NCBI GenBank assembly: GCA_040218145.1
Contig: JAVJQK010000021.1
Coordinates: forward strand, 1-64,000
Length of the DNA: 64,000 nucleotides
Direction of reading: 5' to 3'
From: Sandaracinaceae bacterium
GTDB lineage: Bacteria > Myxococcota_A > Polyangia > Polyangiales > Sandaracinaceae
Within the stretch, counting starts at the first letter, position 1. Each line of letters starts with the position of its first letter. The position numbers and the translations under genes are program-made. This document shows positions 35,650-47,997 of this stretch, piece by piece. The notes under the pieces are model-generated. The model saw nothing but the letters and a program-made list of their open reading frames with translations, did no database searches and was not told the DNA's origin.

Positions 35650-36423
35650 GTGGCCTACGTCATCCGGACCCCGGAGAACGTCACCTTCGAGTTCGAGCTG
35701 GCCGGCGTCGCCGCGCGCGCGCTCGCCTGGTTCGTGGACGTCCTGGTCATGCTGGTGCTCATCGTCGCGGCCGTGAAGCTGATCTCCACCTTCAGCGCGC
35801 TCGCCGGGGGGTTCGCCTCCGCGCTCCAGTTCATGGCCGTCTTCGTGGTGCAATGGTGGTACGCCGCGCTCCTCGAGTGGTGGTGGGGTGGTCAGACGGT
35901 GGGCAAGCGGCTGGTTGGCCTGCGCACCCTCTCGCGCGACGGCGTCCGGATGAGCTTCGTCCAGTCGGTGGTGCGCAACCTCGTCCGGATCGTCGACCTG
36001 CTCCCCGGGCTCTACTTCGTCGGCGGTGTCAGCGCGTTCCTGGACCGCGACGGCCGCCGCCTCGGCGACCTCGCGGCCGGCACCATCGTCGTCCGAGAGC
36101 GTCGCGCGCCGGCGCCCTCGGCCGTCGTGCCGCCATCCGAGCGCTACAACAGCTTCGTCGACGACCCGGCGGTGTCGCTCGCGGTGCGACGCATCACCGC
36201 GCCCGAGCGAGACGCGATGGTCGGGCTGAGCCTGCGCCGGGAAGAGCTGCCGCTCGCGGTCCGGAGGGAGCTCTTCGCGGAGCTGGCCGCGCACCTCGAG
36301 GCGCGCCTGGGCGTCGCGAGGCCGTCCTTCTTCTCGGAGGAGAAGTTCGTGCTCAACCTGACGGCCGTGGTGCTCGGCCAGACGCCCCTCGATCGCCGCT
36401 CGCTCCTGCCGACGCGGCCCTAG
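35650..36423 (+). CDS. RDD-family membrane protein
   Basis: 257 residues from GTG 35650 (VAYVIRTPENVTF); no earlier start fits. RDD motif as VAARALAWFVDVLVML (Arg, Asp), VGKRLVGLRTL, and late Asp in DRDGRRLGDLAAGTIVV. Three membrane segments, then a soluble C-terminus of about 100 residues. Pairs with the divergent SpoIIM-like gene, a neighbourhood conserved in many bacteria, sometimes with MoxR and DUF58 genes that are absent here. Confidence 0.88.
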   Translation: MAYVIRTPENVTFEFELAGVAARALAWFVDVLVMLVLIVAAVKLISTFSALAGGFASALQFMAVFVVQWWYAALLEWWWGGQTVGKRLVGLRTLSRDGVRMSFVQSVVRNLVRIVDLLPGLYFVGGVSAFLDRDGRRLGDLAAGTIVVRERRAPAPSAVVPPSERYNSFVDDPAVSLAVRRITAPERDAMVGLSLRREELPLAVRRELFAELAAHLEARLGVARPSFFSEEKFVLNLTAVVLGQTPLDRRSLLPTRP

Positions 36424-36978
36424 CCGGCTTCTCATCCCACGCAAGCGTCGGGGTGAGCCCCCACACCTCGACCCTTGCCGTTGGCGTGGCGCGTCGCATG
36501 TTGAGCGCCGTCCGGCCCTTCGAGGCTCGCTCCGAACCCGCGTGCTGCCCGCTCCCCAAATGGTGACGGTCAGGTGACGCGGGGGCTTGCGCGACCGCCC
36601 CGAGTCGGGGAGACTGGGACCGTCCAAACGGCACCCGTCACGGACATTCGAACGCTTTTCATCTCGACGTATGGCTTATCGGAACCTCTGACGGAGCGAG
36701 CGCGGCAGGCGCCGCCTCGGTCCGCAGAGACGGCTGAAGATCCTGCGAATGACATCCGACTTCGCCAGGAAGTTGACCCAGTCGGATCCGACCCGTACGG
36801 GTCGGTATGGGAGCCGGTCCACCAAAGGGCCGGGACGAGAGCTGCCATGGGCCTCCTCAATAGCTGGTCACCTCGTGCGTTTTTACGGGATCCTGCCTCG
36901 TTCTGGGGCGCAGCCCATCCTGCGGACAGACACGCTCCGGACGGGTCATCCCTTCCTGGAAGTAGCTGGGAGACGCCG
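36424..36978. other. 555-bp stretch without a convincing gene
   Basis: The frame of the next small gene is open leftwards from 36574, but that extension has no ribosome site, mixed composition and no recognisable motif. The segment 36630-36920 is visibly less GC-rich than its surroundings, with runs such as CTTTTCATCTCGACGTATG and CGTGCGTTTTTACGGG. It may hold the promoter of the small gene or an untranslated RNA; nothing decisive is seen. Confidence 0.4.
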
Positions 36979-37248
36979 ATGGAACGCATGAGCTGGGACG
37001 ACATCTGTCACCGCGACGAGTTCCGCGGCCGCTGGGTGGCGCTCGACGAGGCGCGCTACGACGAGGACTCCGGTCGGGCGACCGAGGGCTCGGTGGTGGA
37101 CGTCGACGACGACCTCGTGGAGCTGTGCACCCGGATCCGTGAGTCGGAGCACAAGAACTGCGCGATCCTGTTCTGCGGGGAAGACGGTGCGCAGGAGCCG
37201 CCGGGCGCCACGAGCGACGAAGACCCGTTCCAGCACACGGCGCATTAG
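36979..37248 (+). CDS. small acidic protein, 89 residues
   Basis: Starts at ATG 36979 (MERMSWDDICHRDEF) with GGGAGACGCCG upstream. The sequence has a compact, apparently folded middle: FRGRWVALDEARYDE, then GSVVDVDDDLVELC and HKNCAILFCG, followed by a short disordered tail. It looks like one small alpha/beta domain with three Cys. I cannot name a family. Repeat element copy B begins on its TAG stop codon. Confidence 0.6.
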   Translation: MERMSWDDICHRDEFRGRWVALDEARYDEDSGRATEGSVVDVDDDLVELCTRIRESEHKNCAILFCGEDGAQEPPGATSDEDPFQHTAH

Positions 37249-37485
37249 TTTTTGGGCGGGGCTTTTCAAGCCCCTCCCCCCCGTTGCGCCGGCTCGACGG
37301 TCCATCGCTCCGGTGCTCCGCACCTCCGCGAGGGACCGCCGAGCCGGCTCCACGGGGCCCCCCCAACCCAAGTCGGGCGACTTCGTCGCCCGTGTCCCGC
37401 GCTCCGCGCGTGAGCCACGCGGCTCGCGCTTTCGCTTCGCGAAAGCTGGCCGCCCGCTGCCGCGGAGGATCCGCTCGGGGGCGCG
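37245..37485 (+). repeat. structured repeat element, copy B
   Basis: About 240 bp, nearly identical to 18550-18785, same strand, again beginning on the stop codon of the preceding gene (TTAGTTTTTGGG). Equivalent stems: 37254-37278 (one mismatch); 37288-37303 with 37333-37348; 37375-37381 with 37385-37391; and the two later hairpins. Relative to copy A a G-C pair became T-A in the long stem (37294/37342) and a G-C pair became A-T in the third (37380/37386). A few loop and linker bases also differ. Confidence 0.85.
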
Positions 37486-37880
37486 ACGTCGCTTCGCTCG
37501 TCGCGGGGGGCGACCTCGCTTCGCTCGTCGCGGGGGGCGACCTCGCTTCGCTCGTCGCGGGGGGCGACCTCGCTTCGCTCGTCGCGGGCGACCTCGCTCT
37601 GCTCGTCGCGGGGCGCGACGTCGCTTCGCTCGTCGCGGGGCGCGACGTCGCTTCGCTCGTCGCGGGCGACCTCGCCTTGCTCGTCGCGGGGCGCAACGTA
37701 GCTTCGCTCGTCGGCGACCTCGCCTCGTTCGTCGGGGGCGACCTCGCCTCGTTCGTCGGGGGGCGCCCTCGCATCGCTCGGCGGGGGGCGACCTCGCTTT
37801 GCTCGTCGCGGGGCCTCGCTTGCGGGCGGCGACCTCGCTTTGCTCGTCGCGTCGCTCGTCGCGGGGCCAGGCGTGGCGCG
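37486..37880 (+). repeat. degenerate tandem array after element copy B
   Basis: Roughly 14 degenerate units of 18-29 bp built on CGACCTCGCTTCGCTCGTCG with G-rich spacers (CGGGGGG, CGGGG). The units are more variable than those after copy A, with T and A substitutions (CTTTGCTCG, CTCGTTCG), and several are shortened. Frames through it are open by composition only. It ends a few bases before the stop of the Ser/Thr kinase gene. Confidence 0.8.
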
Positions 37881-37903
37881 CTAGGCGGTGGGACTGGAGG
37901 GCG

Positions 37904-39868
<1,965 letters not shown>

Positions 39869-40005
39869 GAGCTCCCTTGGGGCGTTCGGTACGGCGGTGG
39901 GACCCGGAGTCTACCTTCAGCCTTGGAGAGCACAAAGCCCTCTCCGTTGCCGCGTCCGCTCCCCCGTGCGAATCTGAGCCACGGCCCGTGGCCCTTTACT
40001 TCGAC

Positions 40006-42174
40006 ATGCGCTGCCGAGACGGACGAGAGGCCGTCCGCATTTCCTCCCTCGCCTCGCTGCTCGCCTTCGCCGCGCTCTTCGGCTGCGACGGGGACATGCC
40101 GCGCGTGGACGACGCCGGCGTCTTCGTGCCGGCGCGCGTCACGCCGCGCTTCGAGCCGAGCGACGGGCCCATGGCCTTCGGCGCGATCGCCTGGCCGGAC
40201 GACCTCTACCTGGACGCGGATGGACACCCCGAGCTGTCCAGCCTCCCGAGCGAGGAGATGGCCCTCCCGGAGGAGTTCCCGGACGCGATGCGCGCGACGC
40301 TCTCGGACCTCGACGGCTTCTCGGTCGGCGCGCCCGTGTTCTTCTACCTCCAGGGCGAGATCGATCCGGCGTCGCTGCCCCAGAGCCCCAGCGCGTCGAC
40401 GCGGGAAGACAGCTCGGTCTTTCTGCTCGACGTCGACCCCGCCTCGCCCACCGCCTTCCGGCGGGTGCCGGTGTCCGTGAGCTGGAACGCCGGGCTGCGG
40501 CAGCTCGCGATGCGTCCCTGGGATGGGCACCCGCTCACGCCCGGGCGTCGCTACGCGGCGGTGCTGACCGACTCCGTCCTCGACGATCTCGGCGACCCGA
40601 TCGGTCCCGCGCCGCGCTTCGCCGCCATCCGTGACGCCGCGATGCGGCCCGAGGGCGCCGACGCCGCGGCCTACGATCACTACACGCCCGTGCTCTCCAG
40701 CCTGGCCTCCAACGGCCTCCCGAGGGCGCGGGTCGCGGGCCTCGCGGCGTTCACGGTGCAGACCGTCGCGCCCGACATGCGGGACGCCCGCGCCACCGTC
40801 TGGGCGCGCAGCCCCGCGCTGACGATCGACGAGATGGTCGCGGCGGGCCCGGCGCTCGACGCGCTGCTCGGCGAGCCGGTCGAGGACGCGCCCGGGCTCG
40901 ACGTCGAGGGCGGCGTCGTGCACCGACGGATCGGCTGGCTCGTGCAAGGCAGCATGGCGTCGCCTTGGCTGCTCTCGGACGATCCTCAGGTCCACGGCCG
41001 CTTCCGGCGCGACGGGGAAGGGCGGCTGATCGTCGAGCGCGACGTGGAGGTCCCCTTCACGCTGACCATTCCGGCGGGGGAGGTGGAGCGGCTGCGGCTC
41101 GTCATCTACCAGCACGGCCTGGGCTCCGAGCGCTCCACCGTGATGGGCATCGCCGACGCGCTCGCGGGCGCGGGGTTCGCGGTCCTCGCCATCGACATCC
41201 CATTCCATGGCTCGCGGGCCACCGGGGCCGGTGACGTCAACCACAACTACGGCCCGACGCCGGGGCCGGACGGCTTCGGAGATCGCACCGGGCAGGAGAT
41301 CCAGCTCGACTTCCTCGGCGTGGTGGACGAGGCGGGGGAGCTGCCCGGATTCCATCCCGCGTACCCCCGCGACATCTTCCGGCAGTCCGTGGTCGACCTG
41401 ATGACCTCGGTGCACGCGGTGCGGGAGGGCGACTGGAGCGCGCTGGCCGCGTCGCCCGGGCTGGAGACCTTCGGCTTCGCGGACGCTCCGATCGGGTTCG
41501 TGGGGGTGTCCCTCGGCGGGATCCTCGGCACGGTCTTCGTGGCGCACGAGCCCGAGATCGGAGCCGCGGTGCTCAATGTCACGGGCGGTGACCTGATCCG
41601 GCTCGTCGAGCGCAGCGGCAGCTTCTCCGAGCTGTTCCTGAGCATCCTCTTCACCAAGGTCGGGCTCGACGCCCGCGCGCTCGACCCGCTGGGTTACCCA
41701 GCGAGCTTTCACCCCGAGATCGCGGTCGTGCAGACGTTGTTGGATCGCGGCGACGCGATCGCGCACGCGCCCCTGCTCGCGACGCAGCCGAAGCACCTCC
41801 TCTTCCAGCTCGCGCGCGAGGACGAGACCGTGCCCAACTCCGCCACCGAGGCGCTCGCCCGCGCGACCGGGGCGGCGATCGTCGGCGCCGATCCCGTGCA
41901 CACCGACCTCGAGCGGGCCGAGGCGCCGTTGCGCGACAACGTCGAGGTGGACGGGACGCGCGTGACGCGCGGGCTCACCGTATTCGCCCCCGCGACGCAT
42001 GGTCTGCTCACCCAGCGCACCTCGAGCGCCCGTTTCGAGGCGCCTGTGGAGCCTCCTTTTCGGCCGACCGCGCCGCGGCCGGTGATGAACCCCGTGGACG
42101 CTGCGGTGGGCCAGCTGGTGCATTTCTTCGAGTCCTGGCGCAGCGGTTCGGCCGAGATCGAAGCCGCCCCCTGA
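40006..42174 (+). CDS. lipoprotein alpha/beta-hydrolase (esterase/lipase-like)
   Basis: 722 residues from ATG 40006 (MRCRDGREAV). Signal ends at lipobox LFGC. Residues about 90-200 form an Ig-like/Big_5-type domain. The hydrolase part begins near 340: VIYQHGLGSER oxyanion motif, then IDIPFHG, nucleophile Ser502 in GVSLGG, and late His in ATHGLL. A Ser nucleophile and secretion suggest a surface lipase or esterase. The large segment between the two (about 200-340) is of the kind seen in similar myxobacterial lipases. Confidence 0.85.
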   Translation: MRCRDGREAVRISSLASLLAFAALFGCDGDMPRVDDAGVFVPARVTPRFEPSDGPMAFGAIAWPDDLYLDADGHPELSSLPSEEMALPEEFPDAMRATLSDLDGFSVGAPVFFYLQGEIDPASLPQSPSASTREDSSVFLLDVDPASPTAFRRVPVSVSWNAGLRQLAMRPWDGHPLTPGRRYAAVLTDSVLDDLGDPIGPAPRFAAIRDAAMRPEGADAAAYDHYTPVLSSLASNGLPRARVAGLAAFTVQTVAPDMRDARATVWARSPALTIDEMVAAGPALDALLGEPVEDAPGLDVEGGVVHRRIGWLVQGSMASPWLLSDDPQVHGRFRRDGEGRLIVERDVEVPFTLTIPAGEVERLRLVIYQHGLGSERSTVMGIADALAGAGFAVLAIDIPFHGSRATGAGDVNHNYGPTPGPDGFGDRTGQEIQLDFLGVVDEAGELPGFHPAYPRDIFRQSVVDLMTSVHAVREGDWSALAASPGLETFGFADAPIGFVGVSLGGILGTVFVAHEPEIGAAVLNVTGGDLIRLVERSGSFSELFLSILFTKVGLDARALDPLGYPASFHPEIAVVQTLLDRGDAIAHAPLLATQPKHLLFQLAREDETVPNSATEALARATGAAIVGADPVHTDLERAEAPLRDNVEVDGTRVTRGLTVFAPATHGLLTQRTSSARFEAPVEPPFRPTAPRPVMNPVDAAVGQLVHFFESWRSGSAEIEAAP

Positions 42175-42206
42175 GGGCGTTCGGCAGGGAAGCCCCATCA
42201 CGACCG

Positions 42207-42328
42207 TTGATCTCCCAATCCTGCCCCGGTATTCTCGCGACGCCTCCGGGGGGGAAACTCGAGGAGGCCCGAGGGGTGGGAGCGCCCCGGAACCTGGTTA
42301 CGGCGCAGGAGCGCCGAGGAGGAACTAG
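42207..42328 (+). promoter_or_regulatory. promoter and structured leader of the DUF4234 gene
   Basis: TTGATC (42207-42212) and TATTCT (42230-42235) are separated by 17 bases, a fair vegetative promoter. The leader of about 90 bases contains CGGCGC-AGGA-GCGCCG (42301-42316), a six-pair hairpin that abuts the ribosome site GAGGAGGAA. This may tune translation initiation. Position and spacing are seen; activity is inferred. Confidence 0.45.
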
Positions 42329-42694
42329 ATGAAGGGCGAGGTCCGAAACCCGACGACGGTCTGGATTTTGTGTCTGGTCACCTGCGGCATTTACCCGCTG
42401 TATTGGTGGTACACCGTCGGCAACGAGCTGAAGAATTACCTGGGCAAAGAAGACCTGAACCCGACGATGGACATCGTCATATGTTTCGTCTGCTTTGCCT
42501 ACATGTACTACCTGCCGATCAAGTACGGAAAGTTGATCCAGGAGGCACAGCAGCGGGCAGGGATGCCCAACGCGGAAGACCAGGGCATGAGCTTCCTCAT
42601 TTGGATGTTCCTCTGCGCCATGGGCTACAAGAACATGCAGGAAGAGCTGAACAAGATCTGGGAGAGCGGCGGCGGCGCGCCGGCGACTTTCTGA
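42329..42694 (+). CDS. DUF4234-family membrane protein
   Basis: 121 residues with a very good ribosome site (GAGGAGGAACTAG). Starts with the family signature: VRNPTTVWILCLVTCGIYPLYWWY. Two further hydrophobic segments, Met/Cys-rich, and a short hydrophilic tail. Codon use is less GC-biased than its neighbours (ATTTTG, ATATGT), which may reflect high expression or a different origin. DUF4234 proteins have no known function. Followed 31 bp later by the DUF2752 gene. Confidence 0.85.
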   Translation: MKGEVRNPTTVWILCLVTCGIYPLYWWYTVGNELKNYLGKEDLNPTMDIVICFVCFAYMYYLPIKYGKLIQEAQQRAGMPNAEDQGMSFLIWMFLCAMGYKNMQEELNKIWESGGGAPATF

Positions 42695-42725
42695 GGTCCA
42701 GCATGACTGCTATCCCCTGGTAGCG

Positions 42726-43274
42726 ATGCCTGGGGATGCCAATGCCGAGACGCCCGCGACTCCGTCGTCAGCCATGCTGGGGACGGGGACCGCGGGCGTT
42801 TCTGCGTCCAGCCCCACGCCAGATCGCTTCTCTCTCCGCCGTCTGCTGCTCGCGGCGTCCCCGCTCGGGCTGCTCGGAGCCCTCGTGGCGCTGGAGCTGC
42901 CGATCTGCCCGTCGCGCATCATGCTCGGCATCCCTTGCCCGGGCTGCGGTCTGACGCGCGCGACCGAGGCGCTCGTTCACGGCGATCTGCTCGCGATGCT
43001 GGTCTATCACCCGCTCGCGCCCATCATCGCGCCCGTCGCGATCTTCGCGGTCCTGCGCACGGTCCTCGTCTACGGCGGCGTGCTGCGGAGTGACCAGGCG
43101 GACTGGCTCAATCGCGTCCCTCGCAACGTCTGGACGACGATCGGCTTCGCCCTGGTGGGTCTCTGGTCGGCGCGCGCCCTGGGGCTGCTCGGTGGCCTGC
43201 CCGATCCGCTCGACCCCACGCGCGGCCTGATCTGGCGCGCCTTCGCCTGGCTCGCGACCCTGGCCGGCCTCTAG
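42726..43274 (+). CDS. DUF2752-family membrane protein
   Basis: 182 residues. An N-terminal Ala/Thr/Ser-rich segment of about 40 residues precedes the DUF2752 core: hydrophobic helix, then the signature IPCPGCGLTRA, a His-containing segment (LVYHPLAPI), and two further membrane helices. The family is small, membrane-bound and without assigned function; the CPxCG motif could bind a metal. Its TAG lies within the palindromic terminator at 43269. Confidence 0.88.
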   Translation: MPGDANAETPATPSSAMLGTGTAGVSASSPTPDRFSLRRLLLAASPLGLLGALVALELPICPSRIMLGIPCPGCGLTRATEALVHGDLLAMLVYHPLAPIIAPVAIFAVLRTVLVYGGVLRSDQADWLNRVPRNVWTTIGFALVGLWSARALGLLGGLPDPLDPTRGLIWRAFAWLATLAGL

Positions 43275-43293
43275 CAGCCCGTTGAACGGGCTG

Positions 43294-43299
<6 letters not shown>
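43269..43299. terminator. palindromic bidirectional terminator containing both stop codons
   Basis: A perfect 31-base inverted repeat (15-base arms around a single G): CTCTAGCAGCCCGTT, then G, then its complement. The TAG of the DUF2752 gene (43272-43274) lies in the left arm and the TAG of the convergent carboxylase gene (complement of 43294-43296) in the right arm, in mirror positions. No T-run follows on either strand, so termination would depend on the very stable stem. Confidence 0.7.
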
Positions 43300-44859
<1,560 letters not shown>

Positions 44860-44898
44860 GCCGGGACGTCTACCACACCGGGCCCGCTCCGCGACGGG

Positions 44899-46251
44899 TC
44901 AGACGCTCTGCAGCGCCTCGACCAGGCGGTCGAGCGACGCGCGGTCGTGCCGCTCGGTCACCGCGACGAGGAACTCCTGATCGCGCTCCGGATAGAAGCG
45001 ACCCAGGTCGACGCCGGCGAGGATGCCCTTGGCCGCGAGCGCGGCGAGCAGCGGCGCGGCCTTGCCCTCTTCGCGCCGCACCACGAACTCGTTGAACGTG
45101 GGCGCGCCGCCCGGGACGCTGAAGCGCTCCAGGCCGTCGATCTTCTGCTTGAGGTACTCGGCGCGACTCAGGCAGAGGCGGCCGACCTGCTCGAAGCCCT
45201 TGCGGCCGAGCATCGCCGTCCGGATGGTGAACGCCAGCGCCACGAGGCCGTGGTTGGTGCAGATGTTCGAGGTCGCGCGCTCGCGGCGGATGTGCTGCTC
45301 GCGGGTGCTGAGCGTCAGCACGTAGCCGCGCTCGCCGTCGGAGTCGACCGTCTCGCCGACCAGGCGCCCGGGCATCTGCCGGACGTACTCGTCGCGGGTC
45401 GCGAACAGGCCCACGCCTGGCCCACCGAGCTGCGGCGGGATGGCGAGGGGCTGGCCTTCGCCCACGGCGATGTCCGCGCCGAGCTCGCCCGGCGACTTCA
45501 CCAGGCTGAGCGCGTAGGGCTCGGCCGTCGCGGTGACGAGCAGCGCGCCCTTGGCCTTGCAGATCGCCTTGACCGCGGCGAGGTCCTCGACGCGTCCGAG
45601 GAAGTTCGGGTAGCCGACCACCACCGCCGCGGTGTCGTCGGTGACGAGCTCCTCGAGCGCCGCGAGATCCGTCACGCCCGCGTCGGTCATCGGCGCCACG
45701 TCGATGCCCGGGCCCGCCTCGTCGACGTTCTCGAGGTAGGTGCGCGTCGTCTCCTGGTACTCCGGGTGGAGCGCGCGGGAGAGCACGCAGCGCGAGCGCT
45801 TGGTGACCCGGCGGGCCATCAGGATGGCCTCCGCGGTCGCGCTCGCCCCGTCGTACATCGACGCGTTGGCCACCTGCAGGCCGAAGAGCTCGCAGACCAT
45901 GGTCTGGAACTCGAAGATCGACTGGAGCGTGCCCTGCGAGACCTCCGCCTGGTACGGCGTGTAGGCGGTGTAGAACTCGCTCCGCAAGAGGAGCTGGTCC
46001 ACCGCCGGGGGCACGTGGTGGTCGTAGAGGCCCGCGCCCAGGAACGACAGCGCGCGCGCCGACTCGTTCTGGTTGGACAGCTGCTCGAGGTGCGCCATCA
46101 GCGACGCCTCGTCGAGCGACGGCTCGAGCTTCAGCGCGCCCTGGACGCGGTGCGACTCGGGGATGGGCGCGAACAGGTCGTCGATGGACCCGACGCCGAT
46201 CGCCTCGAGCATCGCGCGGATCTCTTCTTCGGTGTGCGGCAGGTAACGCAT
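44899..46251 (-). CDS. gcvPA: glycine dehydrogenase (decarboxylating) subunit 1
   Basis: 450 residues, the alpha half of the split P-protein. Begins MRYLPHTEEEIRAML, then FLGAGLYDHHVPPAVDQLL and TAYTPYQAEVSQGTLQ, and YDGASATAEA, all family signatures. With the beta half it decarboxylates glycine through PLP and loads the aminomethyl group on GcvH; the PLP lysine is on the beta half. gcvPB, usually next, is replaced here by pccB and must be elsewhere. Confidence 0.96.
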   Translation of the reverse strand: MRYLPHTEEEIRAMLEAIGVGSIDDLFAPIPESHRVQGALKLEPSLDEASLMAHLEQLSNQNESARALSFLGAGLYDHHVPPAVDQLLLRSEFYTAYTPYQAEVSQGTLQSIFEFQTMVCELFGLQVANASMYDGASATAEAILMARRVTKRSRCVLSRALHPEYQETTRTYLENVDEAGPGIDVAPMTDAGVTDLAALEELVTDDTAAVVVGYPNFLGRVEDLAAVKAICKAKGALLVTATAEPYALSLVKSPGELGADIAVGEGQPLAIPPQLGGPGVGLFATRDEYVRQMPGRLVGETVDSDGERGYVLTLSTREQHIRRERATSNICTNHGLVALAFTIRTAMLGRKGFEQVGRLCLSRAEYLKQKIDGLERFSVPGGAPTFNEFVVRREEGKAAPLLAALAAKGILAGVDLGRFYPERDQEFLVAVTERHDRASLDRLVEALQSV

Positions 46252-46341
46252 GGAACATCGCCTCCGTGGGCTGCGGCCGGGTTAGCAGCCCGAGCTACGC
46301 TCGGCCAACAGGCGGCGTGCGTTCCGGGCGCCTTCTCGGGG

Positions 46342-46734
46342 TCAGTCCAGGCTCCCGAGGTAGGTCTCGTAGGCCGCCGCGTCCATGAGATCCCCCAGCT
46401 CGTCCGGGGAGCTCACCTTCAGCACGATCATCCAGCCCTGGTCGTAGGGCGAGTCGTTGACGAGCTCGGGCTGATCCTCGAGCTCCTCGTTGACCTCGAC
46501 GATCTCACCGGCCACCGGCGCGAACAGCTCGCTGACGGTCTTGACCGACTCGATGTCGCCGAAGTGGTCGTGCGCGCCGACCTCCGAGCCCGCCTTGGGC
46601 AGGTCGATGAGCGTCACGTCGCCGAGCTGCTCGACGGCGTAGGCGGTGACGCCGATGCGCACCTTGCCGTCGCCCTCGTCGCGCGCCCACTCGTGGTCCT
46701 TGGTGTACTTCAGATCGGTCGGGTACTGGGCCAT
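46342..46734 (-). CDS. gcvH: glycine cleavage system H protein
   Basis: 130 residues. Lipoyl domain with the attachment lysine Lys65 in DIESVKTVSEL, preceded by GDVTLIDLPK and followed by PVAGEIVEVNEEL. Lipoylated shuttle that carries the aminomethyl group from the P-protein to GcvT. Lies 16 bp downstream of gcvT and 90 bp upstream of gcvPA. Confidence 0.97.
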   Translation of the reverse strand: MAQYPTDLKYTKDHEWARDEGDGKVRIGVTAYAVEQLGDVTLIDLPKAGSEVGAHDHFGDIESVKTVSELFAPVAGEIVEVNEELEDQPELVNDSPYDQGWMIVLKVSSPDELGDLMDAAAYETYLGSLD

Positions 46735-46750
46735 CGCAGAATCCTCGGAA

Positions 46751-47857
46751 TCACTGCCTCTTGTAGAACGGGGTCGGCGCCACCACGGCGTCCACGACCT
46801 TGCCCCGGATCTCGACGCCGAGCTTGGTGCCCGGCTCGGCCAGCGCCACCGGGACGTAGCCCAGGCCGATGTTCTTGCCCACCGTCGGGCCGGGGGATCC
46901 GCTCGTCACCTCGCCGACCTTCTCGCCGGACGCGTCGACGATGGGGTAGCCGTGCCGGGCGATGCCGCGGCCGGTCATCTCGATCCCCACGAGCTTGCGG
47001 GTCGGACCGTCGGCGATGACCTTCTCGAGCGCGGCGCGGCCGATGAAGTCGCTCTTGTCGGGCTTCACCACCCAGCCGAGGCCCGCCTCGATGGGGTTGG
47101 TCGTCTCGTCGATGTCGTTGCCGTAGAGCGAGAGGCACGCCTCGAGCCGGAGGGTGTCCCGGGCGCCGAGGCCGGCCGGGGCGATCCCGTGCGGCGCGCC
47201 GACCTTCATCAGGTGGCTCCACAGCGCGGGCGCGTCCGCGTTGGCGCAGAACAGCTCGAAGCCGTCCTCGCCCGTGTAGCCCGTGCGCGCGACGGTCACC
47301 TTCACGCCGCCGACGTCGACGCCCGTCAGCAGCGAGAACGGCCTGAGCGAGAGCATCTCCTCCGGCGCGCCCGCGTCCTTCGCGATGGCGACGGCCTTCG
47401 GGCCCTGGAGCGCGATGAGCGCGGTCTCGTCGCTGCGATCTTCGAAGCCGCAGCGCCCGTCCGCGTGCTTCGCGAAGTGGGGCGCCATCTTGGACCGGTT
47501 GCTCGCGTTGCAGACGACGAGCACCTCCTCCTCCGCCAGGCGGTAGACGATGAGGTCGTCGAGGATGGTGCCCTGCTCGTTGCACGAGGCGGTGTACTTC
47601 GCGCGGCCCACCTTCAGGTTGCCCACGTAGTTGGTCACCACGGAGTCGGCGACGGCGAGCGCCTCCGGCCCCGTCAGGTGCAGCTCGCCCATGTGCGAGA
47701 CGTCGAAGAGCCCCGCCGCGGTGCGCACGGCGTGATGCTCCTTGACGACGCCTGCGTACTGGACGGGCATCTCGTAGCCAGCGAAGGGGACCATGCGTCC
47801 GCCGAGCTCCACGTGCTGGGCGTGGAGCGGCGTCTTGGCGAGGGGGGCGTCGGTCAC
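46751..47857 (-). CDS. gcvT: aminomethyltransferase GcvT
   Basis: 368 residues. Releases ammonia and passes the methylene group to tetrahydrofolate. Motifs: FAGYEMPVQY, LFDVSHMGE, NYVGNLKVGRAKYT, ARTGYTGEDGFELF, RLEACLSLYGNDIDE. First gene of gcvT-gcvH-gcvPA(-pccB). The sequence upstream (47858-47997) shows no sign of a glycine riboswitch. Confidence 0.97.
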   Translation of the reverse strand: MTDAPLAKTPLHAQHVELGGRMVPFAGYEMPVQYAGVVKEHHAVRTAAGLFDVSHMGELHLTGPEALAVADSVVTNYVGNLKVGRAKYTASCNEQGTILDDLIVYRLAEEEVLVVCNASNRSKMAPHFAKHADGRCGFEDRSDETALIALQGPKAVAIAKDAGAPEEMLSLRPFSLLTGVDVGGVKVTVARTGYTGEDGFELFCANADAPALWSHLMKVGAPHGIAPAGLGARDTLRLEACLSLYGNDIDETTNPIEAGLGWVVKPDKSDFIGRAALEKVIADGPTRKLVGIEMTGRGIARHGYPIVDASGEKVGEVTSGSPGPTVGKNIGLGYVPVALAEPGTKLGVEIRGKVVDAVVAPTPFYKRQ

Positions 47858-47997
47858 GGCGCCGGACAGTAGCCGTGAGGCACAATGACTTCAATCCCCG
47901 TCGACCCATGACACGGACGTCGCAGCCGATGCGCGGGGGTGGGTCCGTAGACGGCTGTGTGAGCGGGGGCACGCATCATGCTTCGGCTACGGACGTC

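Noticed and set aside
36574-36978. Longer form (224 residues) of the 89-residue protein
   Set aside because: The extension has no ribosome site at its start, no recognisable pattern and differs in composition from the conserved-looking core.
47858-47997. Glycine riboswitch upstream of gcvT
   Set aside because: The conserved paired-aptamer sequences are not seen in this 140-bp gap.
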